Assembly (NCBI GenBank): GCA_016801845.1
Contig: CM028928.1
Coordinates: 10,460,827 to 10,524,826 of the forward strand
From: Polydactylus sextarius
Lineage: Eukaryota > Chordata > Actinopteri > Polynemidae
DNA: 64,000 nucleotides
Reading direction: 5' to 3'
The number at the start of each line of letters is the position of its first letter. Positions within the stretch are counted from its first letter, which is position 1. The notes beneath the pieces are model-generated. The model was not told the origin of the DNA and did not search any database. It worked only from the letters and a program-made list of their open reading frames with translations. Made by a program: the position numbers and the translations under genes. Of this stretch, positions 1 through 13,000 are shown one piece after another.

Positions 1-1614
1 ATTTGCATATTACTTCAACTCATCTGCATACGTCACCAGGACAGTGATTTTTTTTTTTTTTTTAACTATGACAGTTTGGTTTTAATTTGAGATGACTAAT
101 TTATTTAAACCTGGAGTTAAATGCAGAGCGTTTGTTCTCTTTCTCACGATGACGCATCTCATTTCCCTAATGATCCAAAAACAAAAAAAAAAAAAACAAA
201 GGGATCTGATGACAGTTTCATAGAACGTAAACAAGGTTTTGTGTCAGGTCATGGTAAATATGTTGCCCGGTGGTTATGATAAAGGAGGAACCCTGTGCAG
301 GAATTAAATGTCCTGGTTTAAAACTTTAACCAGAAAAACAAAATGATTTTTTAATTCCAAAAAGCAAGTGGAGTCCATCTGTAGACAATTTAAGAAAGTA
401 CTCGAGTTCCGATAATTTAAACATAAACTCTTCCCTCAAGAATCACCGGTTTCCCCTGGGCAGGGATTAATCCAAGTGCACAGATAAAAAGTATTTCTCT
501 CAACTATGTTGTGAGCTCCTCTGTTTCTATTTTAAAGATTAATCTAATCATTATTTACTGGTGTAATTTCTTCTAACTATGTACCTCCGCTTTGTCTTGA
601 CCTTGACCATAACACTGCCACACTTTGGATCCTACGTATTTGTAACAAACTCAAAGTTAGGAGAGTTTGCATTGGGTTTTTTTTTTCTTTTTTTTTTTCC
701 TTTATGGAAAATGTTGTTTGAGTATGTTGTTCCTTCATCACTAGGAACTAGAGGTAAACACGTTCAAGGTTTCGATAACCAAGTCAAAACCAGCACATCA
801 TTCAACCCTGGCTCTCATATTGTTTTTATGAGACAATCGTGCGGAGACTTGCTAATGTGATGTCAGAATAATTGAATATGAAGTCACCCAAGATGTTGCT
901 TATGTAAGATATATCATCTTAAAAAGTTAAACACCCAAAAGGCTAAAAAGGAGGGGGACTAAACCATGATTATTTTTTTTTTTTTTTTTTTTTTAATGCT
1001 GATGCTTTTAAATGCTTTTTAAATTATTACTATGCGCAATTTTGGAAAATCTCTCTCTCTCTGGGAAGGCGTTAAAAGAGTTGCAGTTGATTGTTCAGAT
1101 ACAGTGACAGAAACACACAGAGACTGTCAGACAAAACGTTACCAATCCAGTTTTGGTGTCGGGCAAGACATTTTCAGACGCTGTTAAACCATCTGACAAG
1201 CACTTTTCTTGGTAAACCTGTGCCTTAAAGCACTTTTGTACATGAGTCCACCTGTTATGTTTTCCGTCCCTTTCCCTTCAAAGAAGACAGGATACAGGCA
1301 TTCAGTGAACTTTAATGCTCATTTGAAAATGGCTCAAATGACTCACATGTTGATTTGACTTTAACCATTAAGCCTCTAATCTAACCATTCTTGATTTTAG
1401 TCACTACCCTCCCTCTGTGATTTGTCTCTGTATTTGTTAATGAATTTGTTCATTTGTAAATTCATGATAATGCAACATTATTACATATATGACACCTGCA
1501 GTGCACTATACAGTCTGAGCTGCAGCGAGTGAACAGACAGCGAGTCAACACTACCTCAAATAATTAATCTTGACAGAAAATAATTATGAACTAGAAACAC
1601 ACATTTTTCTCTTT

Positions 1615-1659
1615 ATGTGTGTGTATGTGTGTGTATGTGTGTGTATGTGTGTGTGTGTT
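1615..1659. repeat. (TG)n microsatellite with TA interruptions
   Basis: Repeated GTGTGTGTAT units ending in pure TG. Related CA runs lie at 1741-1768 and 1841-1856, with CT repeats at 1813-1830. Confidence 0.9.
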
Positions 1660-1740
1660 AGCGGAAGGCTTCACTGCTCACTGGTTATATACTAGACTAA
1701 GGGCATGAAGCTGCAATCTGGCACTGACAGTCCCCCACTA

Positions 1741-1771
<31 letters not shown>

Positions 1772-2966
1772 TAACAGATAGACATGCAAACATTGTTCCT
1801 GACCAAGAGACTTCTCTCTCTCTCTCTATCTCTCCTACACACACACACACACACATGCTCAGAGTACAAGTACCCAAGACAGGAATGACATTTACACATC
1901 ACTTTCATATTAGAACTATGCTCATAGCAGAAAAAATACTCATTTAATGACCAGTATCCTTATTGTATACAGGTTGTTATAGGTTGTTGGTCCTTCTGTA
2001 GTAGAAATAATTAAACATATGTAAGGGTTAATGAGAGCAGACAAAATGTGAAGCCATCTTTAACAGAGCAATTATTTCTTAGATGGGCATACAATTATTA
2101 TACATATGTTTCAGTATATTGGCACATTTATGCCACTATTGATATTGTTACATCTAATTTACTCGGTTTGGAAGTAGCTTGTTAAGCCAGTATATACAGT
2201 TTGTCCAGATTGGTTGAAATCATAACTACATATTTAAACAACAGAATAGCATTAAGAATACTGATGTTTAAAAGATGAAGAAATGAAGCTATGGTGTAAA
2301 ATAAGATACTTTTTGCTTCACATTCAGCTTTGAAATAAAAGATTCCAAAGTGAAAACAGTGTGTTCAGCAGTGACAGGCATGGATAAGCAGAAGACAAAC
2401 AAATTGCTTAAAGGTTAAAGGCAAACTAATTCACCAATTTGCAGAGTGTTCTGATGAGGGACACTTTTATTTTCCCTGGCATAGTGCCATGAAATGAATT
2501 ACAGCCTCTCTGTGCCATACTCTAGCCAGTGGGCCTTGTTGTCAAAATGAACGGCCAGGGGGCCTCGATTCACACACTAAATCCAATTGTCATCGTATCA
2601 CAAAGGTGAATAGTATAATTCATTGGATAAATTACTTTACTGGTTCAGTTCAAATGTTATAAAGAGAATGTACACCTTGAAAAAATCTGTTAAATCCAGC
2701 CTTAAGTGACCCAGAGGGACTTTTGCTGATTTGTGTATGTTTGTGCACAGTGTGTTTTAGTTCGGCGTTAACAGCATTTGATCTCAAAGGGCGACCAAAA
2801 GAGGCTCCTTATTCAGGCTAAATTTAACAGCGCATGACACACAGCTGATCACTGGCCTCTTTGATAAGCACCCATAAATGAGGGGAGCATGAAATCGACA
2901 TCTGTACACAGGAAAACACAAAGTCATCTCTGTATCTCCTGATCTGTTAATGGACTGCTGAGATTC

Positions 2967-3056
<90 letters not shown>

Positions 3057-3159
3057 ACACACACACACACAAAGCAAAAGATGCACCGGCATTTCACAAA
3101 CTCTGACCCATCCAAAACCACCAGTCTTTGAAGTGAGATCCTGAGGATACAAACACACG

Positions 3160-3230
<71 letters not shown>

Positions 3231-3240
3231 ACACACACAC
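2967..3240. repeat. Long compound (CA)n / (TC)n microsatellite
   Basis: (CA)n at about 2971-3071 with one AT interruption, then unique sequence, then (TC)n at 3163-3192 joined to (AC)n up to 3240. All the open frames here come from the repeats. Confidence 0.9.
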
Positions 3241-3710
3241 GTAGTGACAGCCTCAGGGATGAAGGTGGGAGGGTGAGCTGAATTGAAAGATGCTCTTGAT
3301 GAGATGGAGGGATGGGTGAGGATGTGGGCTGCTGATTAAGTGCTGATAGACTCTACAATAGATTCCAGTGTGTGGCATTTAGCTTAAGGATGATCCACAG
3401 CAACAGGCAAATAGTTACAGAAACAAACACAAAAGGATACATAGATTCAATCTTGCTTTTTTTTTTAAACCCCTCCCGCTCACACAACTTTCTACACATA
3501 TACTCGTACATACACTATCGCTATTATGTTGCCTCATGGAAACATATATACCCTCCCACCCTCAGGTCATACCCAGAGGGAGGGAAACTTTGCCTTCTTA
3601 TGGGGTTAGTGGACTCCCCTTGTGACTTTCACAGCTGTCATGCTCCTCTTTACAGCCTTCATTCATCCACTGACCTCAGGGACAGGAGCATGTGATGATG
3701 CCTCAAATAC

Positions 3711-3752
3711 ACACTCACACACACGCACACACACACACACACACACAAACAC
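3711..3752. repeat. (CA)n microsatellite
   Basis: Slightly interrupted CA repeat. Confidence 0.9.
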
Positions 3753-5627
3753 ATGCATAGGAAATGTAAACTGTTGTATAGATACAAGTAACAAAAGTTA
3801 AGAGACTTGCCAAGTGCTGACATGGTGTTAATGTGCTGTCTTATGTGCTCTAATGTCATTACACAGTGTGTTCCTCAATTACTACACTAATGATGCACTG
3901 TTATCAAATAGGTGATCTGATTTAAAGCAAATTATCGGGAGGATAAACAATATTGTCTTGTCAATGTATTTTTTAGCCTTTAAGTATGTATTTTTTTTTT
4001 TTTTAATAAATGTAAGAAAAACTTTTCACTGCATAATGTAAATTAGAACAATTTCTGATGCAGTTTAATGTGAATAAAATCAATGTTGCTCAGTGTAAAT
4101 AAAGTTACTTTTGAGTAGCAGATTTCATTGAATGAAATAATAAAACTGTAATTTGCATTCTTCATTATGACAAAAAAAAGTAGATAACGTCCCCTTTCTA
4201 CAAGGCTTTTATTCTGTAAAAGTCTGATGTGACACCAGTCTTTAATGCCTCAGTGGTGAATGTGACACAACAGGAAGACTAAACTGAAAATGTACCCTTT
4301 CTCTCTACAACATCTCTTTTTAAGTCTACAGCAGTTGAGTAGCGTATATGTTTTTTTTTTTTTTTTTTTTCCCGTTTCATCCCTCGTGGCCAGAAGTGCC
4401 TTGCTCCCTGCCAGTTGGTCGTTGTGCTTTTTATAGGTGACACAGTGTGATAGACCCTGCCCGCAAACCCTCCATTACAATCATATTGGTCTCCTCTCAA
4501 CTGTGTTCCTATGGGGCACTGTCACTGTCAAGACTGGCTGAAGTTTAGTCAAAGACATTAAGGGAGCACCTTCAGGGACAAACATCAGCACGGAGACGGA
4601 AGAGGAAAGAAAAGAAAAAGAAAAAGAGAAGAACGATGAAGTCGACGAGCATGTGCCTCAAAGCTGCAGTCTTTAATAATCCATAATTTCTGTCGCGTTC
4701 AAAGACGACATCTAGTGTAGCGGTTGAGAAGTTGTTTCAATACGTTGTTGTTGACGTTGTTGTCGAATTGAGTTGTTTTGTTCTGGGAAATTAAATGTAG
4801 ACATTCATTCGTCACTTTGTCATCTAACGCTGCTCTGTTAGAATAGTTTATTATAGATATCAGTCATCATATCCATTAATAAATGGATATTCTGCTCTTA
4901 GGGTTAGTTTTTTACATGTTTGAGTAAATCTCAAACATTTAAACCCATAGCCGAAAACCTTAAGAAGAATCTTAACTTATATTTTCCCATGACTTTCTGC
5001 TATATCTCAGTGTTCATTGGTGAATGGAATATACTCATATTATATCATGTACTTGTCATATTTAACACCTTCAAGTTGTGATGATGTGCTGAATATTTTC
5101 AAGCAGAATGCAAACGGTCAATAGTTACTTGAATTTCAAAACCACTATTTGGAATTTCTTGGCTGAAAACATGACCTTACGCTAATTTTCTGCCTTATTT
5201 TCAACACACTTTACAAGCCTGAAGAAACTCAGCAAGTGAGAACAATCACACAGCCGTAGTCACCCACAGAAGAGTGACAGCGTCTCCCTCGGGGACGAGC
5301 ACTGCCATCTCTAGCGAGGGTGGTCATCAGCGCTAAACTTCTGTCAGGTTCTATCTTACAAGCAAACACACAACTACACACACACACACACGTGCATATA
5401 CACACACAGAGAGACTGGTGTGTCATAGGGCAGGACAAGCTCTCCAAAGGGGTTAACATGTTGTCACACACACCAGGGAGCAGTGTTGCTGTTGGCAGTC
5501 GTTACTTCTTCACGATTGTCAATGTCACCCCACAAACAGGAAACCCGCTGTGGCTATTAGCGTGCCAGCATGGCGGGGACACTTTGGACCCAGAAGGACT
5601 TTGTTGTGGCTAAAACATGGCAGCTAT

Positions 5628-5690
5628 GTTTTTTTTTTTTTTTTTTTTCTTTTCTTTTTTTTTTTTTTTTTAATTTTTTTTTTTTTTTTG
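5628..5690. repeat. Poly-T tract
   Basis: Nearly uninterrupted T with single C and AA breaks, followed by an A run at 5755. Confidence 0.85.
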
Positions 5691-6775
5691 TCAGAAAGAC
5701 TGAGAGTCTGCAGCCAATGCACTGTAGCAAAATAAAAACAAGAGTTGATCAAGTAAAAAAAAAAAAAAACACTTTTAAGCCAAATTATTTAAAAGAAAAA
5801 CACATGATTAGGTGTCAAACTTAACCATTATTTTACTGAAGCTTCACTTTCTTTTTTGATTTGATTGAATTGATTTCCACTGTGAATCATTCTTTACATA
5901 TTTTAAAGATTATAATACATATATTACATAAACTTTAATGATGTTACAAAGATGTTTAAACAGGGAGTATCACATATGTTGAACAGCATGCATTTATCTA
6001 TTATATTCATTCATTCATTTTTCAAAAAAAAAAAAAAAAAGAAAAATAATACTCCAATAAAATTTAATAAAATGCAATAAAAGTTTTTTTGGCACCACGT
6101 AACCCTGAATTCTTCAAGCATATGTCACTTTTAATTATAAAAATAATTTTGTGATTCTTTTGACATAAAATGAAACGCCAGTAATTTTTGTACAGTTCCT
6201 TACTGTAAATCTCTCCCAATTATAAAGTGCATTAAACATTTTCTAGTAATAATGATGTGATGACAGCATTGACTTTTAACTTGGAAAAAAAAAAGAAAGT
6301 TGTAATTATATCTTTAAAATAACTTAATATATTCTGTCTTCGTTCTCGTACTAATAAACTTAAGTCGACCGTGTTTCCACTTTACCACAGTAATGATCTT
6401 ATTTTTGACCGAATGGACAAATGTAATCCTCAAAGCTTTCAATCACGCACAAATTTTTTTTTTTTTTTTTTTTTTACACATTTAGCAGTTGTTACAAAAT
6501 CATACTTTTCAAACAAGCTTTCTTTTGTAATTTCCATTGATGTTGATGTTCATTGAGGAAACACTCACTATTTTGTTTAATGTCATTTTAGATCACGTGC
6601 CTGACATTCACAGCTGTCTTACGACTGCGGGGACAAGAAGAGGTAAAAAAAAAAAAAAAAAAAAAAGAAATCTTGGTGGAAATGCCTTTCCACTCAAACA
6701 CGCTACATCTCTCCCAGGTGACTGCTTAGCACTGGCAGTAATTGAAAGCTTGCCCCTGGCACTGTGTATGTGAGT

Positions 6776-6980
6776 CTGTGTTTGTGTGTGTGTGCATATG
6801 TGAATGAGCATGCAGGGTGCATACATGTATGTGTGTGTGTGTGTGTGGTAATGTTTCTTTCTGTGTCTGATAGCATGCATCTGCTAGTATCAGCACTCGT
6901 GTGCGTGTGTGCCTGTGTTCGTTGATGTTGGAACAGTGTGCGTGTGCGTATATACACATGTCCTGTGTGTGTCTTCATTA
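6776..6980. repeat. Degenerate TG-rich block
   Basis: Alternating TG/TGCA runs, purest at 6830-6847; further TG-rich DNA continues at 7337-7377 and 7506-7600. Confidence 0.75.
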
Positions 6981-7829
6981 AAACCCCCACTCACCCTCCT
7001 CAGGTTCACACTAATAAGTCCACTCTTCCTGATTTATGTTGTGGGGAGTTTAACCTTTTTTTTCCCAATAGGAATATGAATTAATAACATTTTTTAATGC
7101 CACCCTCCCTTCCCCCCACTATTTTATTTTTTTTTTGCTTTTCCACAACGAGGGCCAAATCTCTTCAGCATTTCCAGCCCTGTGAGCTAATTTGACAGCT
7201 CACGGGGGTGATGCTGATTCCCCTTCACAGAGACAGGTACCCTAGGGCTAGCCAGCTGGATCGCAGTGGACGCTTACAGATTTGGCTTTAGCTTCATGCT
7301 GGGTGTCATCTGTCTCTTTGGTCTGGCGCAGGATAATTTTTGTGTATGTGTGCATGTGTGTGTGTGTGTGTGTGTCTGCCCTGACATCATGTGCCTGAGT
7401 AGTTTGTGCCTGGCAGGCCTTGTCTGTCCAGGTTGGCCATCAAACACAGCCAGCATGGCCCTAATCTGACAAGGCACTGCTCCAAACATGCCACAGCAGC
7501 CTGAGAGTGTATGTGCGAGTGTGTCTGTGTGTATGTGCGCGTATGTGTGTGTTTTCGTTCATATGACTGTGTGTTTGAGTTTGTGTGCAAGTGTGTGTGA
7601 CCCCAGGGCAGACCCCCTTTTCCCTACTCCTTGCCTTTCTCTTCTGTTCTGTCCCATGTCTAGTATCACCCGACACACACACACCCTCACACACCCACAC
7701 ACATGCACAAACTGAACAAACTTCAAAAACCATAAAGAGGAGCTCAGTTGATTTTTCCCCTCAACCTCACAGGCTCACCTCCTCTATTCAAGTTGTAGTA
7801 CATGTGTATGCATGTTCATGATGTATTTA

Positions 7830-7831
<2 letters not shown>

Positions 7832-7898
<67 letters not shown>
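7832..7898. repeat. (GT)33 microsatellite
   Basis: Pure GT repeat of about 66 bases, a likely highly variable marker. Confidence 0.95.
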
Positions 7899-7901
<3 letters not shown>

Positions 7902-10879
7902 AAATGCCACAGCCAGGGGAAGCAGTTCTGTCCACCACCGATGGAGTGATATCCTTGTTCAGCGCTCTGTCTTGCATACATCTGTCATTTGTGGGATTGT
8001 GGGCACTTTGCAAGACACTCTGCCTCAACAGGTTTGGAGTCTCCACAGCCTGTTGCCCTCATTCAACTTTGACACTCTTCTGTTTCTTGGAGAAAGATGT
8101 GATCACCCCCCCTAACCCCCACCTCTCTACCCGACTCCTCACTCATTGCTATAGGACAAGGGAGGACAAGGGAGACGAAGGAGGGACAAGCCCCATGGGA
8201 GAAATGACAGCGCAGTTGCTGTTAATTTTCAGGGACGAGCTCTGAAATGGCGGCAGGGGCCCACCATAAACGCTAATCGTAGCCGACACAGTGGTCTCCT
8301 TCAACACACACACACTCAGTGTCCTCCATTAATGCCTGTCGATCTCAAGCCAGAAGCAAAAAGAGAAGCCCGCCATCATCACAAGAAGCGCAAGACTAAG
8401 GTTTTGTTCCATTTTGCTACCAAAGAAAGAGAGAGAGAAAAAAATCCTTCCCTGAAAAGCATAACATGATGAGTACATATGTTGATTTTCTGGCTGTGAG
8501 CCATTTACCACTACCTTGTCTTCCCATCAGTCTGTAGGACAGAGTGACAGCAGGAAAGTGTCATGCTACACAGATACTTGTAAAGCTCGACTACATCATG
8601 GGCTTATGTGTGTTTATTTTACCTTCCTGCGTCACTCCTTTATTTGTTTTTTTTTTTTTTACTCCATACTTTTCCATTATTTTTGACTTTCATCCGAGGC
8701 TCTTTTACATTTACATGGCAGACAGCTCTGAGGCATCTCCCACCTCTAGCAGGCATCTGGGACAAAAGAGCAAGGCCCTCGGGCTAAAAAAACTGTCCAG
8801 GAACTGAGAGACAGTAAGTGAAATAAGAAACTGGATTTTGAGAGAGAGAGAGAAGGGCAGAAGAGGCTAGGTGGGTTACTGGGCAGAAACGTCATCTACC
8901 ACCCCCACACCTCCACATCCCCCTCCTCCTGTCCAGCCCAGAGGCCTTGGCATCCAGCGAGTGTCACCCCCCCCCCACCCTCACTTCCCATTCTCCCCTC
9001 CCATCACTACCCCCCACCTGTTCAGAGCCACGGTGCAGTGAGTGGCGTTCAGGGTGTTGTGAACACAAAGTAACGGCCCTGCAGCCCTCCGCCTCGACCT
9101 CGGTGTCAAGACCCAGCCAAGCTGAGAGAGAGAGAGAGAGAGGTGGAGAGAGACACAGATAAAGAATGTAGAGAGGTAAAATGCAGAATAATTATACCCA
9201 CTGGGTAATGTGAGCGCTGTCGTTGCAGGGGCAGTATGGTTGGGCAGGGGGAGGAAAGAGACACAGAGGCAGGAGTGTCACCGGGGCGAGCTCACAGGGG
9301 CCAATGGGCATATTTAGTAAACCACACTCACAGACCTCCCACCGCACTGTTGAAGCACCATTTGTGGAAGTGCTGCAGGACATCATCTGGATACTATCAT
9401 GTTATACAGGAGGAGCTAGACAGACATCTCTGCTTCGCTGTCCTGTGTATTGTGTACAGATCTTATGTAAAAGTGTAATGATAAGATGAGGGAGAAAAAC
9501 ATAGTGTCTTGTCTTGCCATGACAAGAAAAAATAGATACATGATACTGACATATGTGGTCTGGAAAAAATCATCTTCAGTGAAATGTATTTCAGTCATAT
9601 TAATGCAGTTTAGAATCAAATAAATCCCGAAATAGCAATATTTTTGTGAAGTTCATATTCAAATAATATGAATATGTTTATTTAAGATATTGTTGAAATA
9701 TTAGAGTTGAGTCAGCACTGAATTCATACAATAGTTAGTAGTAATAGTGATACAGTAGTATCATTATCAAAATTTTCTTTGTAATCAATATTTAATTGAC
9801 AATTAAATATGCTGTTTATGCTGTATTTTTGTAGCATAACTATAGCTTTTCACTGGTTTCAGTTGCATTCTAATCATCTTTTCTCTCTTTTTTCCTTGCA
9901 ATTCCCTACATTTATGTATATAGTATTACTGTATATAAAATAAATTACTGTTGAGATGTGGTTACATGGTTACATGTTACAACTGCATATACTTTTATTA
10001 GTACATATGTGTAATTAAAATAGAATTAAACCTCATCTAAAATAGTAAAAATAGTATAAACGTCATCATGTTATTTTCAGTTAATTAAGGCTATTTAATA
10101 CACATTTGTCAAATAAGGAAATTATGTATGAATATGTGTTGTCATTCTATATAAAACTAATAAAATTACATCATTTAAATATTTGAATTTAATTGTGACT
10201 GAAAATTAAGTGAACTGATCTCAGTAAAAATATGAAGTCAAGTTTAACATGAGATAATTAAAATTAGGATATTTTTTAAAATAGGTTCTGGCATGTTTAG
10301 TTGAAGTTTTTAATTTCTTTTTAGTGACAGTTTTGGTTCCTGAACGGCTTTACATTCACATTTTTAAAAAAGGAGGAATCAGTTAACAGACCTGTGAGAC
10401 ACAAATACCAAGAAATGCATCATGTGCTCTCACACACAAAACTGCAGGCAAACAGGAAAATGTAAAATATTATTGTATATTATCTATCTCCATTTCAAAT
10501 CACAATATGGATAAAGACTTATTAAAATATATTATCATTATTTCTAGAAATTAACCCAATTAACCCCAAGCTTAACATAAACTTCACTCGAAGATTTACT
10601 TAATTATAAAAATATAACAATAACTAGATAAATATCTTTTAAATTAGAGTTCACATTAGTGAAATGCAAATATATTATAGCTTATTTTACTGGCTACACC
10701 CCTAGACGGTTATGATAATAATTCATCTGTTTTTGTCTGATTTTAGCAAGATTTAACCTTTTTTTATTATTGATTTATTAAATGGCTATTAAAGCTTAAC
10801 ATTTTTGGAATTTGTAGTACATAAAAATGTTTTCCAGAACTTAAAAAAACTGTTTTATAACATTTATATTGTAAACTGT

Positions 10880-10915
10880 AAAAAAATAAATAAATAAATA
10901 AATAAATAAATAAAA
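10880..10915. repeat. (AAAT)n microsatellite
   Basis: About eight AAAT units in an AT-rich region. Confidence 0.9.
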
Positions 10916-11535
10916 ACAAGCCTTTAATGTTGCAGTTAAATATGCCAATGATTTCACTCAATTGATTCTCAGACCGAGTCTTAATGTTTTTCATTTCACC
11001 CCACAGAACCATGAATGAACAAGACGACAACATGTTCCTGCTTCAGGAAGTTTGACTGGTTCTGACATGTTTTGTTGTCAGTGATTTCCTCGTGTTTTTT
11101 CAGAAAAACATGGAGCTGCAGTGGTTTTCTTTTCTTTCTTTTTCAAAAATCCTTTAGCTGTTGATCAATCATTTAATCTAATTTCTTTAATGGTCCGATT
11201 TAAAATTTAAGGGTGCATGAAATAAGTGTTTAACTAAACAATAACAGGGGACTTAAGAGGTTTCCTCAGTGAATTTCTCATAAGTGAGTGTGACATGTCC
11301 TAATAAATGTAACGCTCACAAACAAACTCTTGTCAATTAATATGCAACATTTGCCCCTAAACTGTGCCACTTCCAACTGAATAGTTACACTTACTTTGCT
11401 CTTGTCACAAGTGCTGTGTTCATTAATACATTTATGCCAAACATATTTGCATTTCATAAAACATAATATTAGCATCTGATAATCCAAGGTTTTGCCAGCA
11501 CTGAACTAAAAGTTAAAACTAATGTGAGAGATTTG

Positions 11536-11549
11536 GTGCCACCTCGTGG
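11536..11549 (-). promoter_or_regulatory. CTCF-like motif, left of bloc1s5
   Basis: On the - strand it reads CCACGAGGTGGCAC, close to the vertebrate CTCF core CCASYAGRKGGC. Confidence 0.45.
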
Positions 11550-12639
11550 TGAGTGGTTAAAATCATTTCTCAAAAACAAATGACTGATATCTAACTATTA
11601 ACTCTATATTTATATATTTATATATTGATATATAAATATATAGAAATTTGACTGTTATAAACCAGTTATAAGTTCTAATGAGTCCATACTTCAGCTTACA
11701 TAGTATACTAATATAGGTCAATGAAAATGTAACTATTAATTTCCTCAACTGTCATATAAATATTAAAATATATTTTGTACTTTTTTATAATAATATAATC
11801 ATTTCAATGTTCATATTTTCATCTGATTTTATACTCTATATATTAATTCTTAAGACTAATGAAGTTGTAACATCTTCATTGGTTGGATATCAGGTATGGT
11901 TCATAATAAAATATAATTTTATTATGAACATCATTTGGTCACTATGTACCCAGTGCTCTCTATGTATGGTCTCCTGTCTTTATGAGACTATACATTATAT
12001 TAAATTATAAAAACTAATTAAGGTATCACATTCTAATAAACCAAAAGTGTTTTGCCGTTGTCATTACATTAGACAGCTATTAATTTCCTTTTTTTAATCA
12101 CCTGTAAGCTTTAATGATGGTGATATTTAGATTCCCTGGTTGTTTAGCTCTCATGACGCTTAATAATAGAACTATAAAGTTGGTTGTCCATTCATAAATG
12201 TTCCCACAATGGTTTCACACTATTTAGAAATATACGCGTAAATAAGGTTCTTGTAAGAGCTTTTATACTCTGTGGGATTTTCGGTTGTTTGTTTTGTTTT
12301 CACTGAGCTCCAGAAGTAGTTGAAGCATTTACTGTATCAGGTAGAGAAGTAATGTGCGGAATTAAGTTTCAAAAAGTAGAATCTGATGCGCGGTTATTTC
12401 ACCACAGAGCAAGACTGACATCTGCTGTCCACTGTGGAGTACAGCGTCGGACCACACCACTTTCTCTCTATTTTCTCACATATACACAGCACTTTCATAC
12501 ACTGCTTTGATTTGACATTTCAGGTCTCAGTTTTAAAATCCAAAACACCTAACTAATAATATTAATAAAGTCTTTATAAGATTTTGTTTGTTGCGAACCG
12601 TTCTTTTCTCTTTTTTGTCTTTTTTAGGATTGTAACACC

Positions 12640-12981
12640 CCTCTTTCAGTCACTTGGTTCAGTCCATAGCTTCGCTAGCGGAAGTACTTGTAAATATTGA
12701 CATGTCAGCTGACAACCATTCACCTGACTGCAATTAGCAAAAGACTGTAACCGTGTGTTAAACATTATAGCTTGCCTGTAGTTCATTATATAATAAGTAT
12801 ATACGTCTACGCTAATGTCTGAATGTTGCTAAGTGGCTCCTTTGTTGCTACAATTAGCCGCCAGTTAGCTTAGCTTGCTGCGCACATTTAGAAATTGACA
12901 GTTAGCACTGGGTTTAGCCTCAGAGGAAACTTTCACTTCCCATTAAAAACGAGCTGGTTGGGTTCGCGGAGTTTGTAAGAA
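12640..12981 (+). promoter_or_regulatory. Likely bloc1s5 promoter and 5' UTR
   Basis: The stretch before the bloc1s5 start leaves the AT-rich DNA to its left and holds an ETS-like GCGGAAGT at 12678-12685. It also has clustered GTTAGC/TTAGCTTAGC motifs at 12855-12920. No TATA box at a useful spacing was seen. The transcription start cannot be placed from sequence alone. Confidence 0.5.
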
Positions 12982-13000
12982 ATGGACAAAATTACTAAAG
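12982..13000 (+). CDS. bloc1s5: bloc1s5 coding exon 1
   Basis: Encodes MDKITK plus the first base of Asp7, then the donor GTGAGT. Very short; the residues line up with the human segment just before the conserved SRLL motif. Confidence 0.85.

Larger units (their letters stand above)
1..9580. other. Gene-free, microsatellite-rich intergenic DNA
   Basis: I found no exon with usable splice signals or recognisable protein on either strand. The open frames here are products of CA/TG or poly-T runs. In human the neighbour beyond BLOC1S5 is EEF1E1, and no eef1e1 exon was recognised. Short GC-richer pieces at about 2490-2610, 5240-5340, 7160-7270 and 8130-8310 look less random and could be conserved noncoding elements. 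A C-rich stretch, 8890-9020, precedes a purine-rich one at 9120-9160. Confidence 0.6.
9580..12600. other. Very AT-rich intergenic stretch
   Basis: Long runs of A and T with no coding exon seen. It contains an (AAAT)n tract near 10880-10915, an AT-rich inverted repeat near 11600-11641 and a CTCF-like motif at 11536-11549. The composition changes back toward normal near 12300, ahead of bloc1s5. Confidence 0.6.

Noticed and set aside
2784..3236. 150-codon open frame on the - strand
   Set aside because: Almost all of it is translated CA/TC microsatellite (Cys-Val and Arg-Glu runs).
7802..8245. 147-codon open frame on the + strand
   Set aside because: It begins inside the (GT)33 repeat; the rest shows no family similarity or splice structure.
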